Source of the DNA: Heracleum sosnowskyi
Lineage: Eukaryota; Streptophyta; Magnoliopsida; Apiales; Apiaceae
Assembly (NCBI GenBank): GCA_030848705.1
Contig: JAUIZM010000012.1
Span: 5,148,679 to 5,212,678 of the forward strand
Reading direction: 5' to 3'
Length of the DNA stretch: 64,000 nt
Made by a program: the position numbers and the translations under genes. Shown in pieces: positions 41,380-52,882 of this stretch. Position 1 is the stretch's first letter, and each line of letters opens with the position of its first letter. The notes under the pieces were generated by a model, which had not been told where the DNA came from, did no database searches, and was given only the letters and a program-made list of their open reading frames with translations.

Positions 41380-41815
41380 ATAAGTAAATTCAAGAGGATC
41401 TTTGTTAAGCCGAAGGTGCTTTTGTAAAAAGTTTGGTGCCCCCCACTTAAGTTTGGATATGTCCAAGTACTTAAGTAGGAGTTTTTCCCGAGAGGACCTT
41501 GTTGACTCGAGAAAGCTTTTGTAAAAAATATGTTGTCCCCCATTTAAGTTTGGATAGGTCCAAGGACTTGAAGTATGAGTTTTGTACGAGAGAACAAGTT
41601 CGTCTGAGAGGATCATGTTGACCCGGGAGGGTCTTTTTGAAAGATTTGTTGCCCCCCACTTAAGTTTGGATGGGTCCAAAGACTTTAAGTATGAGTTTTG
41701 TCCGAGAGAACAAGTCGATCCGAGATGATCATGTTGACCCGGGAGGGTCTTTGTGAAAGATTTGTTGCCCCCCACTTAAGTTTGGATAGGTCCAAGGACT
41801 TAATTAGGAGTTTTG
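41380..41815. repeat. 116-bp tandem repeat, four units, each with a G6 run
   Basis: GCCCCCCACTTAAGTTTGGAT or a close variant occurs at 41438, 41535, 41651 and 41767, with spacings of 97, 116 and 116. On the minus strand each unit carries AAGTGGGGGGCAA or AAATGGGGGACAA, like the tract at 41290. Units also share AAGTATGAGTTTTGTCCGAG and GTTGACCCGGGAGGGTCTTT. Confidence 0.9.
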
Positions 41816-41824
41816 CCCTTTTAA

Positions 41825-42331
41825 TAATAAACTACTAAATAAGGAATAAATATAACAAGCTTACTTATCTACGTTTTAAATCGATCCAATATTTTATAAT
41901 TAATATGGGTTAAAATAAGACCTAAAAATATAATTAATATTGCATTAATTAAATCTAGATGGTCCATAAATAAAACACATTAATGAGGTCCGAAACCCTA
42001 AATTTCGTAATTATTTGGGTTGAAAATACAACCTGGAGACGTCCAGGCTTGTTTCAATACAAATCCGTTTTAGACATCGATTCGAACATGAAAACAACCT
42101 CAACAACGAAAATATTCGAAATCAGTCATTATCCTACAAGGGAAATACTTATTCTTCAAGAAAATCGATACTTATCCACGTCTTGGCCCCCAAGTCTCCT
42201 AACCATCTTGTGAAGACCGGTTTAGTCACGAAACACAAGACCAGCCATTAAAACTTGAAGTTCATCAATCCTAGCATTAAATTCACGAAACCCTAGCTGC
42301 GATTTGAAGTCCTAGTTTTTATTCCACAACA
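41825..42331 (+). mobile_element. Solo or truncated Tat-type LTR, opposite orientation
   Basis: Read on the minus strand it starts TGTTGTGGAATAAAAAC. It then shares order and short matches with the Tat LTR at 5941: GAATTTAATGCTAGG, TTTTAATGGCTG, CTTCACAAGATG, AATTACGAAATTTAGGG and TTAATTATA. The copy is thus inverted relative to that LTR. No primer site follows it. The left boundary is approximate. Confidence 0.6.
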
Positions 42332-42442
42332 TTTATTTATATAAGAAATAAGTTAAGATACGGTTGGGTTTCTTACGACGAGTAATGAGTAAGAGCAAGT
42401 CAAACATTATCTGAAATAAATTTTTATATATATTATAAAATA

Positions 42443-43000
42443 CTAGCTTATATCATGTGCAATGCACATATATTTTGAATATTTTTAATTATATTAATTC
42501 AAAATTTTATTTTTAGTATTCATATTTATTTTAGTTTTTAGTTTTTAAATTTTATTATATTTATAATTCTAAAATAATTTATTTTTTTAAATATTGTTGA
42601 CGAATTTCGAACTTGGACTTTTGAAAAAATTGATTTATTGATTAAAAAAATAAAATATTACTTGACGTTATATTCAACGGTTCTCATTAATTTATTTTAA
42701 GATTCATTAATTCTTACTTTTTGTAGTATTATCGTCACTTCACGATCGAAACTCTGGGTTTTTTTAATTCTATAAGATATAAAAATATTAATTTTTATAT
42801 TTGATACGTTGTTGATGGAGTTCGAACATCTCACTATTCACATCTTTTTATTTTAAGGTTTAATGATTCTTGTTTCTTTTTATGATATTATACCTTGACG
42901 ACCGAATTTATGAAAAAATTATATAATTATATATTTTTGGATAAATTATTTCATATTGCGTTTACCCCGTGCAAAATACATATATTTTATGTATATTTAT
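42443..43000 (-). mobile_element. Helitron-like 3' end, minus orientation
   Basis: CTAG at 42443-42446 is followed by a hairpin with arms ATGTGC/GCACAT (42455-42469), giving minus-strand ATGTGCATTGCACATGATATAAGCTAG in pieces. A decayed relative (CCCCGTGCAAAATACATATA) lies near 42966. The head could not be located, so the right limit is nominal. Confidence 0.45.
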
Positions 43001-43660
43001 TCAAATTTATATGATTCAATATTTAAGTTCTTTGTTAATTTTTCAAATATGTAATATTAATATATTATTGCGGTGATTTGAAATTTTAATTTTTGCTAGT
43101 ATGTTAGGAGTATGAGAATAATGATCGCGACTCCTAAAATAATAATTGATCATTTGAGAGAATTATATTAACTATCTAATTAGTCATTTTCCAAATTTAC
43201 AAATAATCAAAATATAAATATGCTTAGATTAACCCCCAGGATCTTTGTTTTTTGTAAGTATTACATTCAAAATTATCGTTAATTAATATGAAATTCTCAA
43301 ATTTTAATAATATTTTGATATTATCATTTTTACATTTGTTATATGTAAAATAATATAATATAATTTGGATGAATCAAAGTGTTATGTTCCTTCAAAAAAA
43401 AATGTTTTAATTTGTACAGTAAAAATTGCAACATAAATTCATGTACATAATTTCTCATACGTCTCTTATAATATACTGTATATGTGTATTATTGTTATTC
43501 ATGGTAAACATGAGCATTATATTAATAATTTTATAATATTTTAACTAATATGAATAGATACCTCGATATTTGGTTTAGTAGTTTTTATCTAACTAAAACA
43601 GTCCATAAATTGTAATTAATTTCTTTTTACGAATTTTGACATATTTCTTTCTATTTAATA

Positions 43661-44010
43661 TAGAGAACCAAATTATATTTGGTATAAATTATCAAAATAC
43701 ACTTTTTAGTATTTAAATGTAATCCTACTATTAATAAAATATACTTTTTAATATTAGATCTAACTGTTCTCTTCTGTCTATTTAAGATCTAACGATCTTT
43801 ATTATTTTGGTCTTACAATGGTCATAGAGAATTATATTCAATATAAAGAACCCAATTATATTTGATTTCAATTATCAAAATACCGTTTTTAGTATTTAAA
43901 TATAATTCTAATATTCATCAAATATACAAAAGTATATTTAATGGTTCTCATCTATCTATTTAGGATCTAACGATTTTTATTATTTGATCGGTCGACTATC
44001 AAAATTTTGG
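43661..44010. repeat. Diverged two-copy tandem repeat, about 186-bp period
   Basis: CAAATTATATTTGGTATAAA near 43670 recurs as CCAATTATATTTGATTTCAA near 43853. Both are followed by ATTATCAAAATAC and TTTTTAGTATTTAAAT, and then by GATCTAACGAT. Confidence 0.7.
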
Positions 44011-44054
44011 ATAATATCTCCATTACGTTTATTATATATAAAATTTTAATTAAT

Positions 44055-44212
44055 TCTTAGTGGTCCCCAACAATACTCCTTATATTTATTCTTAATTTAA
44101 TATTTTATTATTAAAAGTGCATTTTAATATTAGTTCTTAGTGGTCTCCAACAATACTTCTTAAATTTATTCTTTATTTAATATTTTATTATTAAAAGTGC
44201 ATTTTTTTTATT
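44055..44212. repeat. Two-copy tandem repeat, about 78-bp period
   Basis: TTCTTAGTGGTCCCCAACAA and TTCTTAGTGGTCTCCAACAA are each followed by TTTAATATTTTATTATTAAA and AGTGCATTTT. Confidence 0.8.
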
Positions 44213-44648
44213 AAAGTAGGAGAGAGAAAGGTGATGTGATATTTCTCATATTTTATTATAAAAAAAATTAGTTATGGAATTCTTAAAAAAAGAAATGCTA
44301 CTTAAAAGTAACTACTAAAGTGATGTTATTAGTGATTTAAGGAATCACCAAGATAGTTGGAGTTGTGTTTATAATCTCATTCCATAAAAATCAATTTAAG
44401 AGCACCAGTTTTATTGCACTTGCTCCAATTTACTTAACATCCAACAATGATTATAATTTATATGTAACAATAAGTTAAGCTGTTAAGATACTCTATTTCC
44501 CTTTAAAAGTAAGAATATTTTTCCGAGTGTCCCATGCTCACATAAGTTGTGAAATGCCAAGAAACAAATCAAATACAGTAAATATACAGAACAAATTTAA
44601 GTAGTAGCAGTTGACAGGACAGAAGAAGACGAAGAGATCAGAGAACCT

Positions 44649-44954
44649 TTGAATATAACACAGATTCCCTACGGTATAAAGATTATTGACAGTTGCATGC
44701 ATGTCTCATCCATCAAATTTCCAAATCTAGCTCAACAATGTGAAATGAGGAATGATAGTGATGATGATTTTACGGACCGAGTCGACGAGTTATACTACCA
44801 CCAACTCAAGTATGCGAAAATTTTCAAATGCTTGATTCCCTGGAAATCATTTCAGCCCCTTTGTTTTTATTGTTCACAGGTGGTTGAAATTCTCTCCATT
44901 ATTCTCGTTCCAATTATTTGGGCCACTTCGTTCTCTATCCAGTGGCCACGCTAG
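44649..44954 (+). CDS. Hypothetical small ORF (101 aa), doubtful
   Basis: An open frame with a mildly acidic middle (NDSDDDFTDRVDELYYHQL) and a hydrophobic C-terminal stretch (VVEILSIILVPIIWATSF). The first codons begin with an alternative start (TTG position), and an ATG is available at about 44697. I do not recognise it. It may be a remnant or chance frame; there is no supporting promoter or splice evidence. Confidence 0.15.
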   Translation: MNITQIPYGIKIIDSCMHVSSIKFPNLAQQCEMRNDSDDDFTDRVDELYYHQLKYAKIFKCLIPWKSFQPLCFYCSQVVEILSIILVPIIWATSFSIQWPR

Positions 44955-45290
44955 CTGGTGCTGTGAAACTGGGAGAATATATTTTTCGTTTGTTGTCGGA
45001 TTTCATTTTATCCAGCTTTGTAATTCGAATTAAGACCGTTATATATTTCGAATATTTAGTTAGATTGATGATCGGAGGTTAAACGATCTTAAAGTGCTGA
45101 TTTGTTTTCAAGTTAATTTCCAAAATGACTCATTTTCGACGCATTCGTCAAATTTACAAAATATACTCAGAAGATTAGAGGTAAAACTATCTTAAAAAGG
45201 CGTACTTGAATTTGATTTATTTTCAAGTTAGACGTAAATCTCGAACTAAATATGAATAAGTTAGTTTTATAAAGGGCCGGTTCTAGGGAG

Positions 45291-45629
45291 TGTTACAATA
45301 TGCATTGAATCAGTAATTTTTCGTTATGATATGAAAATAATTTCTACAAAAAAAGATCTAGAATTAATCTTTATTCACCGTTAAGGATAACACTTATCCT
45401 CAGCATAAGACTTATCTTCAGGATAAGACTTATCCTCCAAGAAACTGATAATAATTATCCGCCTAAAGAGTGGGGCATAATGTATTTGTATCTGACTCTC
45501 TAGGTCATAATCTAGATCTGTATCTGAATATTGTAATTTGTATCCTCAAGATCAATAAAACTTTTCTCTTCTGCCTATCTGTGTTCGTTCTTTACGTTTA
45601 TTATAATCTTTCTTGCCTCCGTTATAACA
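45291..45629 (+). repeat. 5' LTR (339 bp) lacking the TATA segment
   Basis: It runs from TGTTACAATATGCATTGAAT to CCGTTATAACA. Compared with the 3' LTR it lacks about 17 bases (the segment with CTATATAAACTCTTTAG) between GAGTG and GGG. Confidence 0.88.
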
Positions 45630-45632
45630 AAC

Positions 45633-45644
45633 TGGTATCAGAGC
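45633..45644 (+). other. Primer binding site, initiator tRNA-Met type
   Basis: TGGTATCAGAGC, three bases after the 5' LTR. Confidence 0.95.
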
Positions 45645-45673
45645 CTGTTTCTATTTCTAGGGTTTGAGTTTCG

Positions 45674-47589
45674 GTGATAAAGATACAGTCTGGTGGTATT
45701 AACGTGAAGGTTGACAAATTTACTAGGAGGAATAGTTTCAGTCTATGGCAAATTAAGATGTGTGCCTTGTTAAAGCAACAGGGGCTCTGGGCGTCGTTGA
45801 ACAAGAAATTGACGGATCCGCAAAGCGCTGAGATGGCCGGTCTAGAAGAAAAGGCACACTCAACAATTTTGTTGTGTCTTGCAGATGATATTATTACTAA
45901 AATTACGGAGGAGGATACCGCGTATGGTTTGTGGTTGAAACTTGAAGGTCTCTACATGACAAAGTCTTTAACAAATAAGTTGCTTCTGAAGCAACGTCTG
46001 TTTAGTCTGCGTATGCAGGAAGGTATGCCTCTTCGAGATCACTTAGATCAGTTAAACACAATCTTATTAGAATTGCGTAATATTGATGTTAAAGTTGAAG
46101 ATGAGGATGCTGCTTTAATTCTGTTAGTCTATTTACCATTATCGTATGAGAATTTTGTGCAATCGTTTATTGTTGGTAAAGATATTATTTCTCTAGAGGA
46201 GGTTAGATCTGCTCTTCATTCTAGAGAGTTGCGCCATAAGACGGCTGATACATGTGCAGATAATCAGGCTGTTGGGTTAATAGCCAGCGGGAGTAATGGA
46301 CATGGAAAGCCGGGGAAGAATAAATTCAGAAACCAGCTTCTAAGGGTTCGAAATCTAATGATGTCTCTAATTACTATAAAGAGAAGGGACACTGAAAATC
46401 TGACTGTCCAAAGAAAAAAAAGCAACAAGATAAATTGACAGGTACTGCTGCTGTAGTTGGTACCAATTCCGAAGAAGATATTGCTCTAGTTGTTGTTGAG
46501 CACACACATCACTCTGATGTGTGGATCCTTGACTCTGGAGCGTCTTACCATGTATGTCCGTGTAGGGAGTAGTTTACAACCTACGAGCAAGTAGACGGTG
46601 GCAAAATTTCTATGGCTAACAGTTTTGCTTGTGAGACGGTTGGAATATGCTCGATTGAAATTCGTACACATGATGGTAAATTCTGCACATTGAATGATGT
46701 TAGACATGTTCCACTTATGACGAAGAATTTGATATCTCTGAGTATATTAGACAACAAAGGGTTTCAGTTTTCAAGGTGAAGGTGGAGTTCTACATGTCTG
46801 CAAGGGTTCCGATGTGGTTCTGAAAGGTGTTAAACGTGGTACCTTGTATCTTCTTCAAGGTTCTACGTTATCAGGTTCTGTTGTTGTCGCGTCCTCGGAG
46901 AATGCTGAGGAAAAGGAGTACATGTCTCGAGTTCCCTATGCTAGTGCATTAGGAAGCTTGATGTATGCAATGGTCTGCACTAGACCTGATCTTGCATAGT
47001 TTGTTAGTGTTGTTAGTAGGTTTATGGCTGAACCAGGCAAGAAGCATTGGCAAGCTGTGAAGAGGGTTTTTCGGTACTTAAAAGGTACGTCTGATGTTGG
47101 TCTCATTTATGGAGGTGATACAAAGTGTTTGGTGACAGGGTTTTCAGACTATGATTATGCTGGAGATGTTGACAGTAGAAGATCTATGACTGGTTATGTG
47201 ATTTCACTATGGGTGGTTCAATTGTCAGTTGGAAAGCTACTCTGCAACCTATGGTAACTTTGTCTACTACAGAAACAGAGTACATGGCATTGACAGAAGC
47301 AGCAAAAGAAGGAATCTAGTTGAAAGGATTGGTCAGTGATTTGGGTCTACATCATGATCAGACTACAGTGTATTGTGACAGTCTCAGTGCAATCTGTTTA
47401 GCTAAGGATCAAGTCCATCATAAGAGGACTAAACACATAGATGTAAGATATCATTTTTTAAGAAGTGAGAAGAGAATCAAGGTGAGTAAAATGGGTACTG
47501 CTGATAACCCAGCTGATATGCTCACCAAGTCGGTTCTACATAGCAATTTTCAACATTGTTTGGACTTGCTAAATGTTCGGAGTTGCTGA
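45674..47589 (+). pseudogene. copia gag-pol remnant with internal deletion
   Basis: Gag is open from about 45674 to 46438 (KVDKFTRRNSFSLWQIKM, LKLEGLYMTKSLTNKL, LISLEEVRSAL-like ISLEEVRSALHSREL). No ATG is evident at its start. A frame change precedes a damaged knuckle (YYKEKGH-stop-KSDCP). The protease motif VWILDSGASYHVCP (46518-46560) is followed by a TAG. The frame GVKRGTLYLLQGS (about 46825) is fused to RT-end sequence YMSRVPYASALGSLMYAM, and RNase H motifs (DSLSAICLAKDQVHHKRTK) end at 47589. The fusion removed integrase and the RT active site. Confidence 0.88.
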
Positions 47590-47704
47590 TTGCCCTTTTG
47601 GGCAAAATCTGAGGCAGAAGAGTTTTTTCTGGTACACATGGCATTATTATGGTGCATCTGGTACATCTGTTTTTTGTGAGAGAATTCAAGTTAAGGTGAA
47701 GATT

Positions 47705-48059
47705 TGTTAGAATATGTCTTGAATCAGTAATTACCCGTTATGATATGGAAATAATTCTTACAAACAAGGATCTAAAATTAATCTTTATCCACCGTCAAAG
47801 ATAAGACTTATGCTCAGGATAAGACTTATCTTCAGGATAAGACTTATCCTCCAAGAAACTGATAATACTTATCCGTTTAGAGAGTGCTATATAAACTCTT
47901 TAGGGTATAACGTATATGTATCTGACTCTCTAGGTCATAACCTAGATCTGTATCTGAATGTTGTAATCTCTATTCTCGAAATCAATAAAACGTTTCTCTT
48001 CTGTTTATCTGTGTTCATTTTTTACGTTTATTATAATATTTCTTGTTTCCGTTACAATA
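47705..48059 (+). repeat. 3' LTR (355 bp)
   Basis: It runs from TGTTAGAATATGTCTTGAAT to CCGTTACAATA and retains TATATAAA at about 47891. It contains three direct copies of CAGGATAAGACTTATC-type sequence. It is preceded by the purine-rich AAGGTGAAGATT. Confidence 0.88.
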
Positions 48060-48091
48060 AAGAGCCTTAATCAAAAATAGTTTTTGAGACC

Positions 48092-48094
<3 letters not shown>

Positions 48095-48166
<72 letters not shown>
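48095..48166. repeat. (AT)n microsatellite, 72 bp
   Basis: An uninterrupted run of AT dinucleotides 35 bases after the deleted copia element. Confidence 0.97.
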
Positions 48167-48168
<2 letters not shown>

Positions 48169-48862
48169 CATATATCGCACTCGCACATCGCACAAATTTT
48201 TAAACAAACAATTCGAACTTTTCGAGAGTTAGAGGCTATACGTACAAGTCTTGCTTGCTTGTCTATAGGTAAGATCTTCCCTAATTTTGTAACTTCCAGA
48301 ATGTCATATTTCTAACGTATTCACTAAATTCACGTAATATAGACTTGTTTAAAATAAATTAATAACAACATAAAGTCCTATCATCTCCCTGTCAAAGTTC
48401 ATGTGACATGATCTTCTAATTAACTCGATAAATGACCAACTCAAATTCAATTTAAATACATATTTTGCAGAATTCACATGCAGTTTTGAAAAAAATTCAA
48501 GTTCTGTAATATGTCCAAGCTTGTCCGAAAGAGTTATATGTGCCTGGACTGCTGATATAAATGAATTCTCGAAAAGCTCGACTCAAACTCGATTCGATTA
48601 TATAAAATAAAATCTTCTTAAAGGATCGGATGAGAAATCTGAAATCCACATTACATATCTGGGGTCATAGAAATGCCACGCTTGCTTAAAGGTCTCTAGC
48701 CAGCAACAGTAAACTACCATTATTATGACTACTATCTTGTTTCAGCCCAAAGTACACATTTTCTGACACCCAACTCTCTTCCTTTATATACTTTCTGCAG
48801 CTCATCCCTAGCCTACACTACATACCCCTACTTGTTATGTATGTATGTATGTATGTAATGTT
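48167..48862. other. No gene recognised
   Basis: AT-rich sequence without supported features. The TATG-type tetranucleotide run at 48835-48858 lies just beyond the stop of the exon candidate that follows. Confidence 0.5.
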
Positions 48863-49031
48863 TCAGTCTTCCGAGGCACTGAGCTGCTGCAAGGTCTCTT
48901 TAGCCCTATACTTACATGCATGCCTGTGAAGATTAGACCCACTGTAAAATGACACTCTACAGTGCGTACAGATGCACATGTGGCTTTGGTTATCACCAGT
49001 ATTCTTTTGCTTTCCATTTATATCCTCACTT
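48863..49031 (-). pseudogene. Orphan terminal exon with a zinc-finger-like pattern
   Basis: An open frame of 53 codons ending at TGA (48863-48865) contains HMCICTHCRVSFYSGSNLHR followed by HACKY. The spacing C-x2-C-x3-F-x5-L-x2-H matches the classical C2H2 finger, but the fourth ligand is displaced (a Cys two residues after the His). Upstream, TTATTGTAG|AAGTGAGG could be a splice acceptor. No 5' exons are recognised between here and the ZIP gene, so this may be a relic, a transduplicated exon or the end of a gene with a long intron. I do not recognise the parent gene. Confidence 0.3.
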
Positions 49032-49849
49032 CTACAATAATACTAACGGAAACCACCCATCTTTAAACTTATTACATACTTATCGCGTTTATTAAACTCG
49101 AAATCATCAAAACAAATAATAATTAAGTTTCGAAGTGTTGAAATTCGATTACTTGCTCGAATATTCGTTTTCAACATTAGAATACATTCGATTTGCTTGA
49201 TCTTCGATTTCTCTGCGTAAAGGGTGTATGTCTAAGTAAATCGAGTTTCATAAGTAAACATTAATGTAGTAAAAAAAAATATGTAATTGTAGTCGAATAC
49301 GTTCTTGGAATTCAAGTACTCGAGTAAATTTGATGTAAATGACTTTCAATTTCTGAGTATTCGACCTAGTCAATCAATTATTATAAGCTTGATAGATACT
49401 ATAGCACATTTATAATTTTCTTGTTTAAAGTTTAGATTTTGGTGTGTTTAACTTGTTGTAATTATTAAGTGTGAAAAATATGTTTATTGTGACATGACGA
49501 TTTAGTGAGTGTTTGAGATATTATAAAAAAATTGATTTATAACTAAAATAAGTTGATGAATTCTTATAAGTGATACGGGTGTTTGGATAAATTTACTTAT
49601 AAATTAGTTAAGAATTTGCTAAATTAAATTTGAAAAAATAATTATTAGATACAATAATTTCAACACTTGCATTTTAAATTAAAAAAATATTTAAAAATAT
49701 AAAGGTAAAAATATAAAGTATTAAAAAACAAAAAAAATCAAGTAATAAGTCGGAAAATGTACCCCGTTATTAACATTCAACTTATCAACATATCTATACT
49801 CTTTATTAATAAGCAAAACAATGTGAAAATGACTCGCGGTACTAAAAGT

Positions 49850-50130
49850 ACTAAATTTGGTTATCACTAAATCCATGTTCAATTCTTCCCAACTACGTAA
49901 TTATACAAGATTTATTAATTTATATTCTTTAGCTTCATCTAGGGTTCGATTCTTTACAACTACGAAATTATACAAGATTTATTTATTTATTTTAAATTCA
50001 TTAGCTCCAAAGTACCAAATTTGGTTATCACTAAATCTGGGTTCGATTCCTCGCAACTACGTAATTATACAACATTTATTTATTTACTTTAATTTTTTAG
50101 TTTTATCCACGATCGATTGTTTATAACTAC
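49850..50130 (+). repeat. Three imperfect repeats with tRNA B-box-like sequence
   Basis: ACTACGTAATTATACAAGAT or a close variant appears at about 49891, 49958 and 50056. Each is preceded by AGGGTTCGATTC-type sequence (TGGGTTCGATTCCTCGCAAC in the best copy, about 50038). GGTTCGATTCC fits an internal RNA polymerase III B box, so a SINE origin is possible, but no A box was found. Confidence 0.4.
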
Positions 50131-52882
50131 ATAATTAAATAGTAATTTATTTATTATATATATTTTATCATTCAATTCTCAAAAAATACATTTTTTATTA
50201 ATATTTATTAATAATTAATCAATATTAATATTTAAATGTCGACTCATACTCGGTCACACGGGTTACCGTAAGTTATAAGTTAAGCTCTTAAGTTGGGTTG
50301 ATAAATACCCCATAAACTCTTACAGGTTTATAAGTCGGTTTCTAAACTGCCCAACAGCCCTTAATTGCGTTTTTTGAAATTCAAGTATTCATCTAAATAC
50401 TTGTTTTGTTACTTTGTACATTGAGTACTCGAGTACTCGACCTAGTAAGTCGAATATTATAACATTGATAAATACTAGAGCTCAATTACACTTTTCTTAT
50501 TTAGAGTATAGATTTTAAACGTTAAACTTATTCTAATTATTAAACGTGATGCAATATACGTTTATTGACGAGACGATCTCAATAACAGTAGTAACTCAGT
50601 CTTTATTGTTACCATCTGCAACATTTTCTTACAACTTTAATGATCAGACAACTCTATCCTCCACTGCTTTTTTATAGATGTCGTATAACGTATGACCTGC
50701 TTCCTGCTTACTTATCCCTGCTATATGTTTCTCTCCTTCCTCCTTCCTTGACAGGTTCTTTGTTTACTAGATTAGATTACATGCTCAGAAATAAGTAAGC
50801 TTTAAACACTGCTACTTGTATACTCTCTGAATTATGTATGTCAACTGCACAGAGGAAAGAGATTGTCCTTCCAACTTGCTTGTTGCTTACATTTTCTTGT
50901 TTGATGCCTACGAACTTGACCCAACTCTGGAACTAAATATCTTATTATACTGGTACTAACAGTTGTGTGTGCTGCATGGTTCATATTATTGTTGGCCTAG
51001 CTGCTCTAATATAGTCTAAAATCATGTATGTGTTGTTCGAGATTGTAAAAATTGAAAATCGGTTCTTTTGGAGGACATTTGGTAAAATTGGAACGACACA
51101 GAAAATCGGAAATTCATTCTAATCCGAGCAATCTCCAAATGATAGCAAGTGCTATAAGAACTAATCAAATTTTAATTTCATTATATAGTAATTTAAATAG
51201 AAAATTTAGGTTTTCGATATTTAAGATTTAGTGCATTTGAAACCTTGTATTATTTAACTCTAACTCTAATGGGTGCTCTTAATCCACAATCATCGTCAGA
51301 TATCAACTACCTCCCGCCAATGAAACATAATGGGAGTCAATATTACCCCCGTAATAAAATATAACGATAGGTAGTTGACATCTATCGATGATTGAAGAAC
51401 AAATCCCAACTCTAATATAGGGATACTTGCATGTTTTTTAAGCTAATATGCAACTTACATGATTGTATGATCAGATTCTTGATTTTTTTTTTACTTTATG
51501 TTACTATAGTTACCTTCTAGTTTAACTCTACATTTTTTTTTGTATCTTAATTATCTTATCACCAACAGTTTTGTTAGAGCCTTAGAGGTTTGCATGTGAA
51601 TACTCGAAGACCTTTATTAATATAATAATTTTTGCAATCACCTCAACACCTCTTCTCTCTCATTCTCTTCCAAATTTCAAGGGTTCGAACGTTGTCAAAG
51701 ACAAGACGGAAACATGCTCCTGTGTCTAATTAAAAAAAATGTTGATCTTTGTAACTCTGACTTTTTCTATTTGTGATTGGAAATGAGACTGGATTGTAAC
51801 ATTGGACCTAGTGCTGTTTTAGGGTGATACCCAGCTGGGCCTGGGATCAATTCAAAAAAGACAGGAAAAATGTAAAAGGTGTTCATGTATTTGCGTCTAG
51901 TATGTTTTTGTGAAGGGCTGGTTCTGTGGTTCAGGACTTCAGGGGAAATCTACTAATTTTGTAGTTGGACTAAGGCCCATTTTCTTTAACCTCTTAAATA
52001 GAAGGTGAAAATTAATGTAGAATATGCAGTTTCAAGATTTTATAGATCTTTTTTCTGCTTTTAACAACTTGCAAGTTATAATTACGAAAATGTTATTTCC
52101 AGGGCTCTTTTTATTTCCAGAGTTATTTGTAACATACGACACTTTGTGAATGCAGGAGGTATATACAACATATATTGCTCCGAAAATTAAAAAACGGTTC
52201 TAGAAATAACATTTCCCAATAATTATCACAAAATCTACAAGCACATAGAAATACATAAAATTTCACAATTTCTCCTCCCTTTGAGTTATGTTATGCTTCA
52301 TTGACAGAAACCTTAATTTTATACAAATCGGACAGACCATAACCGTATCTTAAAATAAAATCTTGTCTATCACCCCAATAGTTTTGGAGCAAGCTACTTG
52401 TATCCACCAGCAAATGGCTGCAGCCTGCAGACACCCTACTCACCAGTCATGGATCACTTGACCACTCCAGTTAACTGAAGGAGTGCTTCCGCACCACCAA
52501 ACGATCAGCCCAATAGTACCACTTCCTGGTAAATTTCGCAATACTCCTTCGTGATTTCGAATTCTGAGGATGATCTTTCCAGGGTAATGCAAATGTCATC
52601 ACCCTGAGGCCTAAAGCGAAAAGTTTTTAAATTTAAATTATATTCTGCATCACTACTATTATTTCATTAGCTAGTGCACGAATTTATGTTGTAGAGAGCC
52701 AATCAAGAAGGGAATGTAAATATCAGAGATAGAAAAATCAAAATTTTAGATTATAACCAGTCCAGGTCTGAGAGGTTAAACGCAAATAAAAGATTCATTC
52801 AGCTACAAAACCTTGATATCTGAATGAATGTTGTTCATTTAAGCTACCTAACTATGAAACAATAACTCATATTCACAATATG
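50131..52882. other. Intergenic region, nothing recognised
   Basis: No supported gene, RNA or element end was found in these 2.7 kb. The last few hundred bases are presumably 3' flank of the minus-strand ZIP gene. Confidence 0.5.

Larger units (their letters stand above)
45291..48059 (+). mobile_element. Ty1/copia element with large internal deletion (2.77 kb)
   Basis: The 5' LTR (45291-45629), primer site TGGTATCAGAGC (45633-45644), gag, protease, a fragment of GAG-pre-integrase, then directly the C-terminal end of RT plus RNase H, and a 3' LTR (47705-48059). Integrase and most of RT are missing; the junction lies near 46886-46905. Several stops and shifts are present. No convincing target duplication was found (flanks GGGAG and AAGAG are only similar). 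Confidence 0.9.

Noticed and set aside
48835..49017. The 60-codon minus-strand frame starting MESKRILVITK
   Set aside because: It is in a different frame from the zinc-finger-like exon and ends in a TACA repeat-encoded tail; the finger frame is the better reading.
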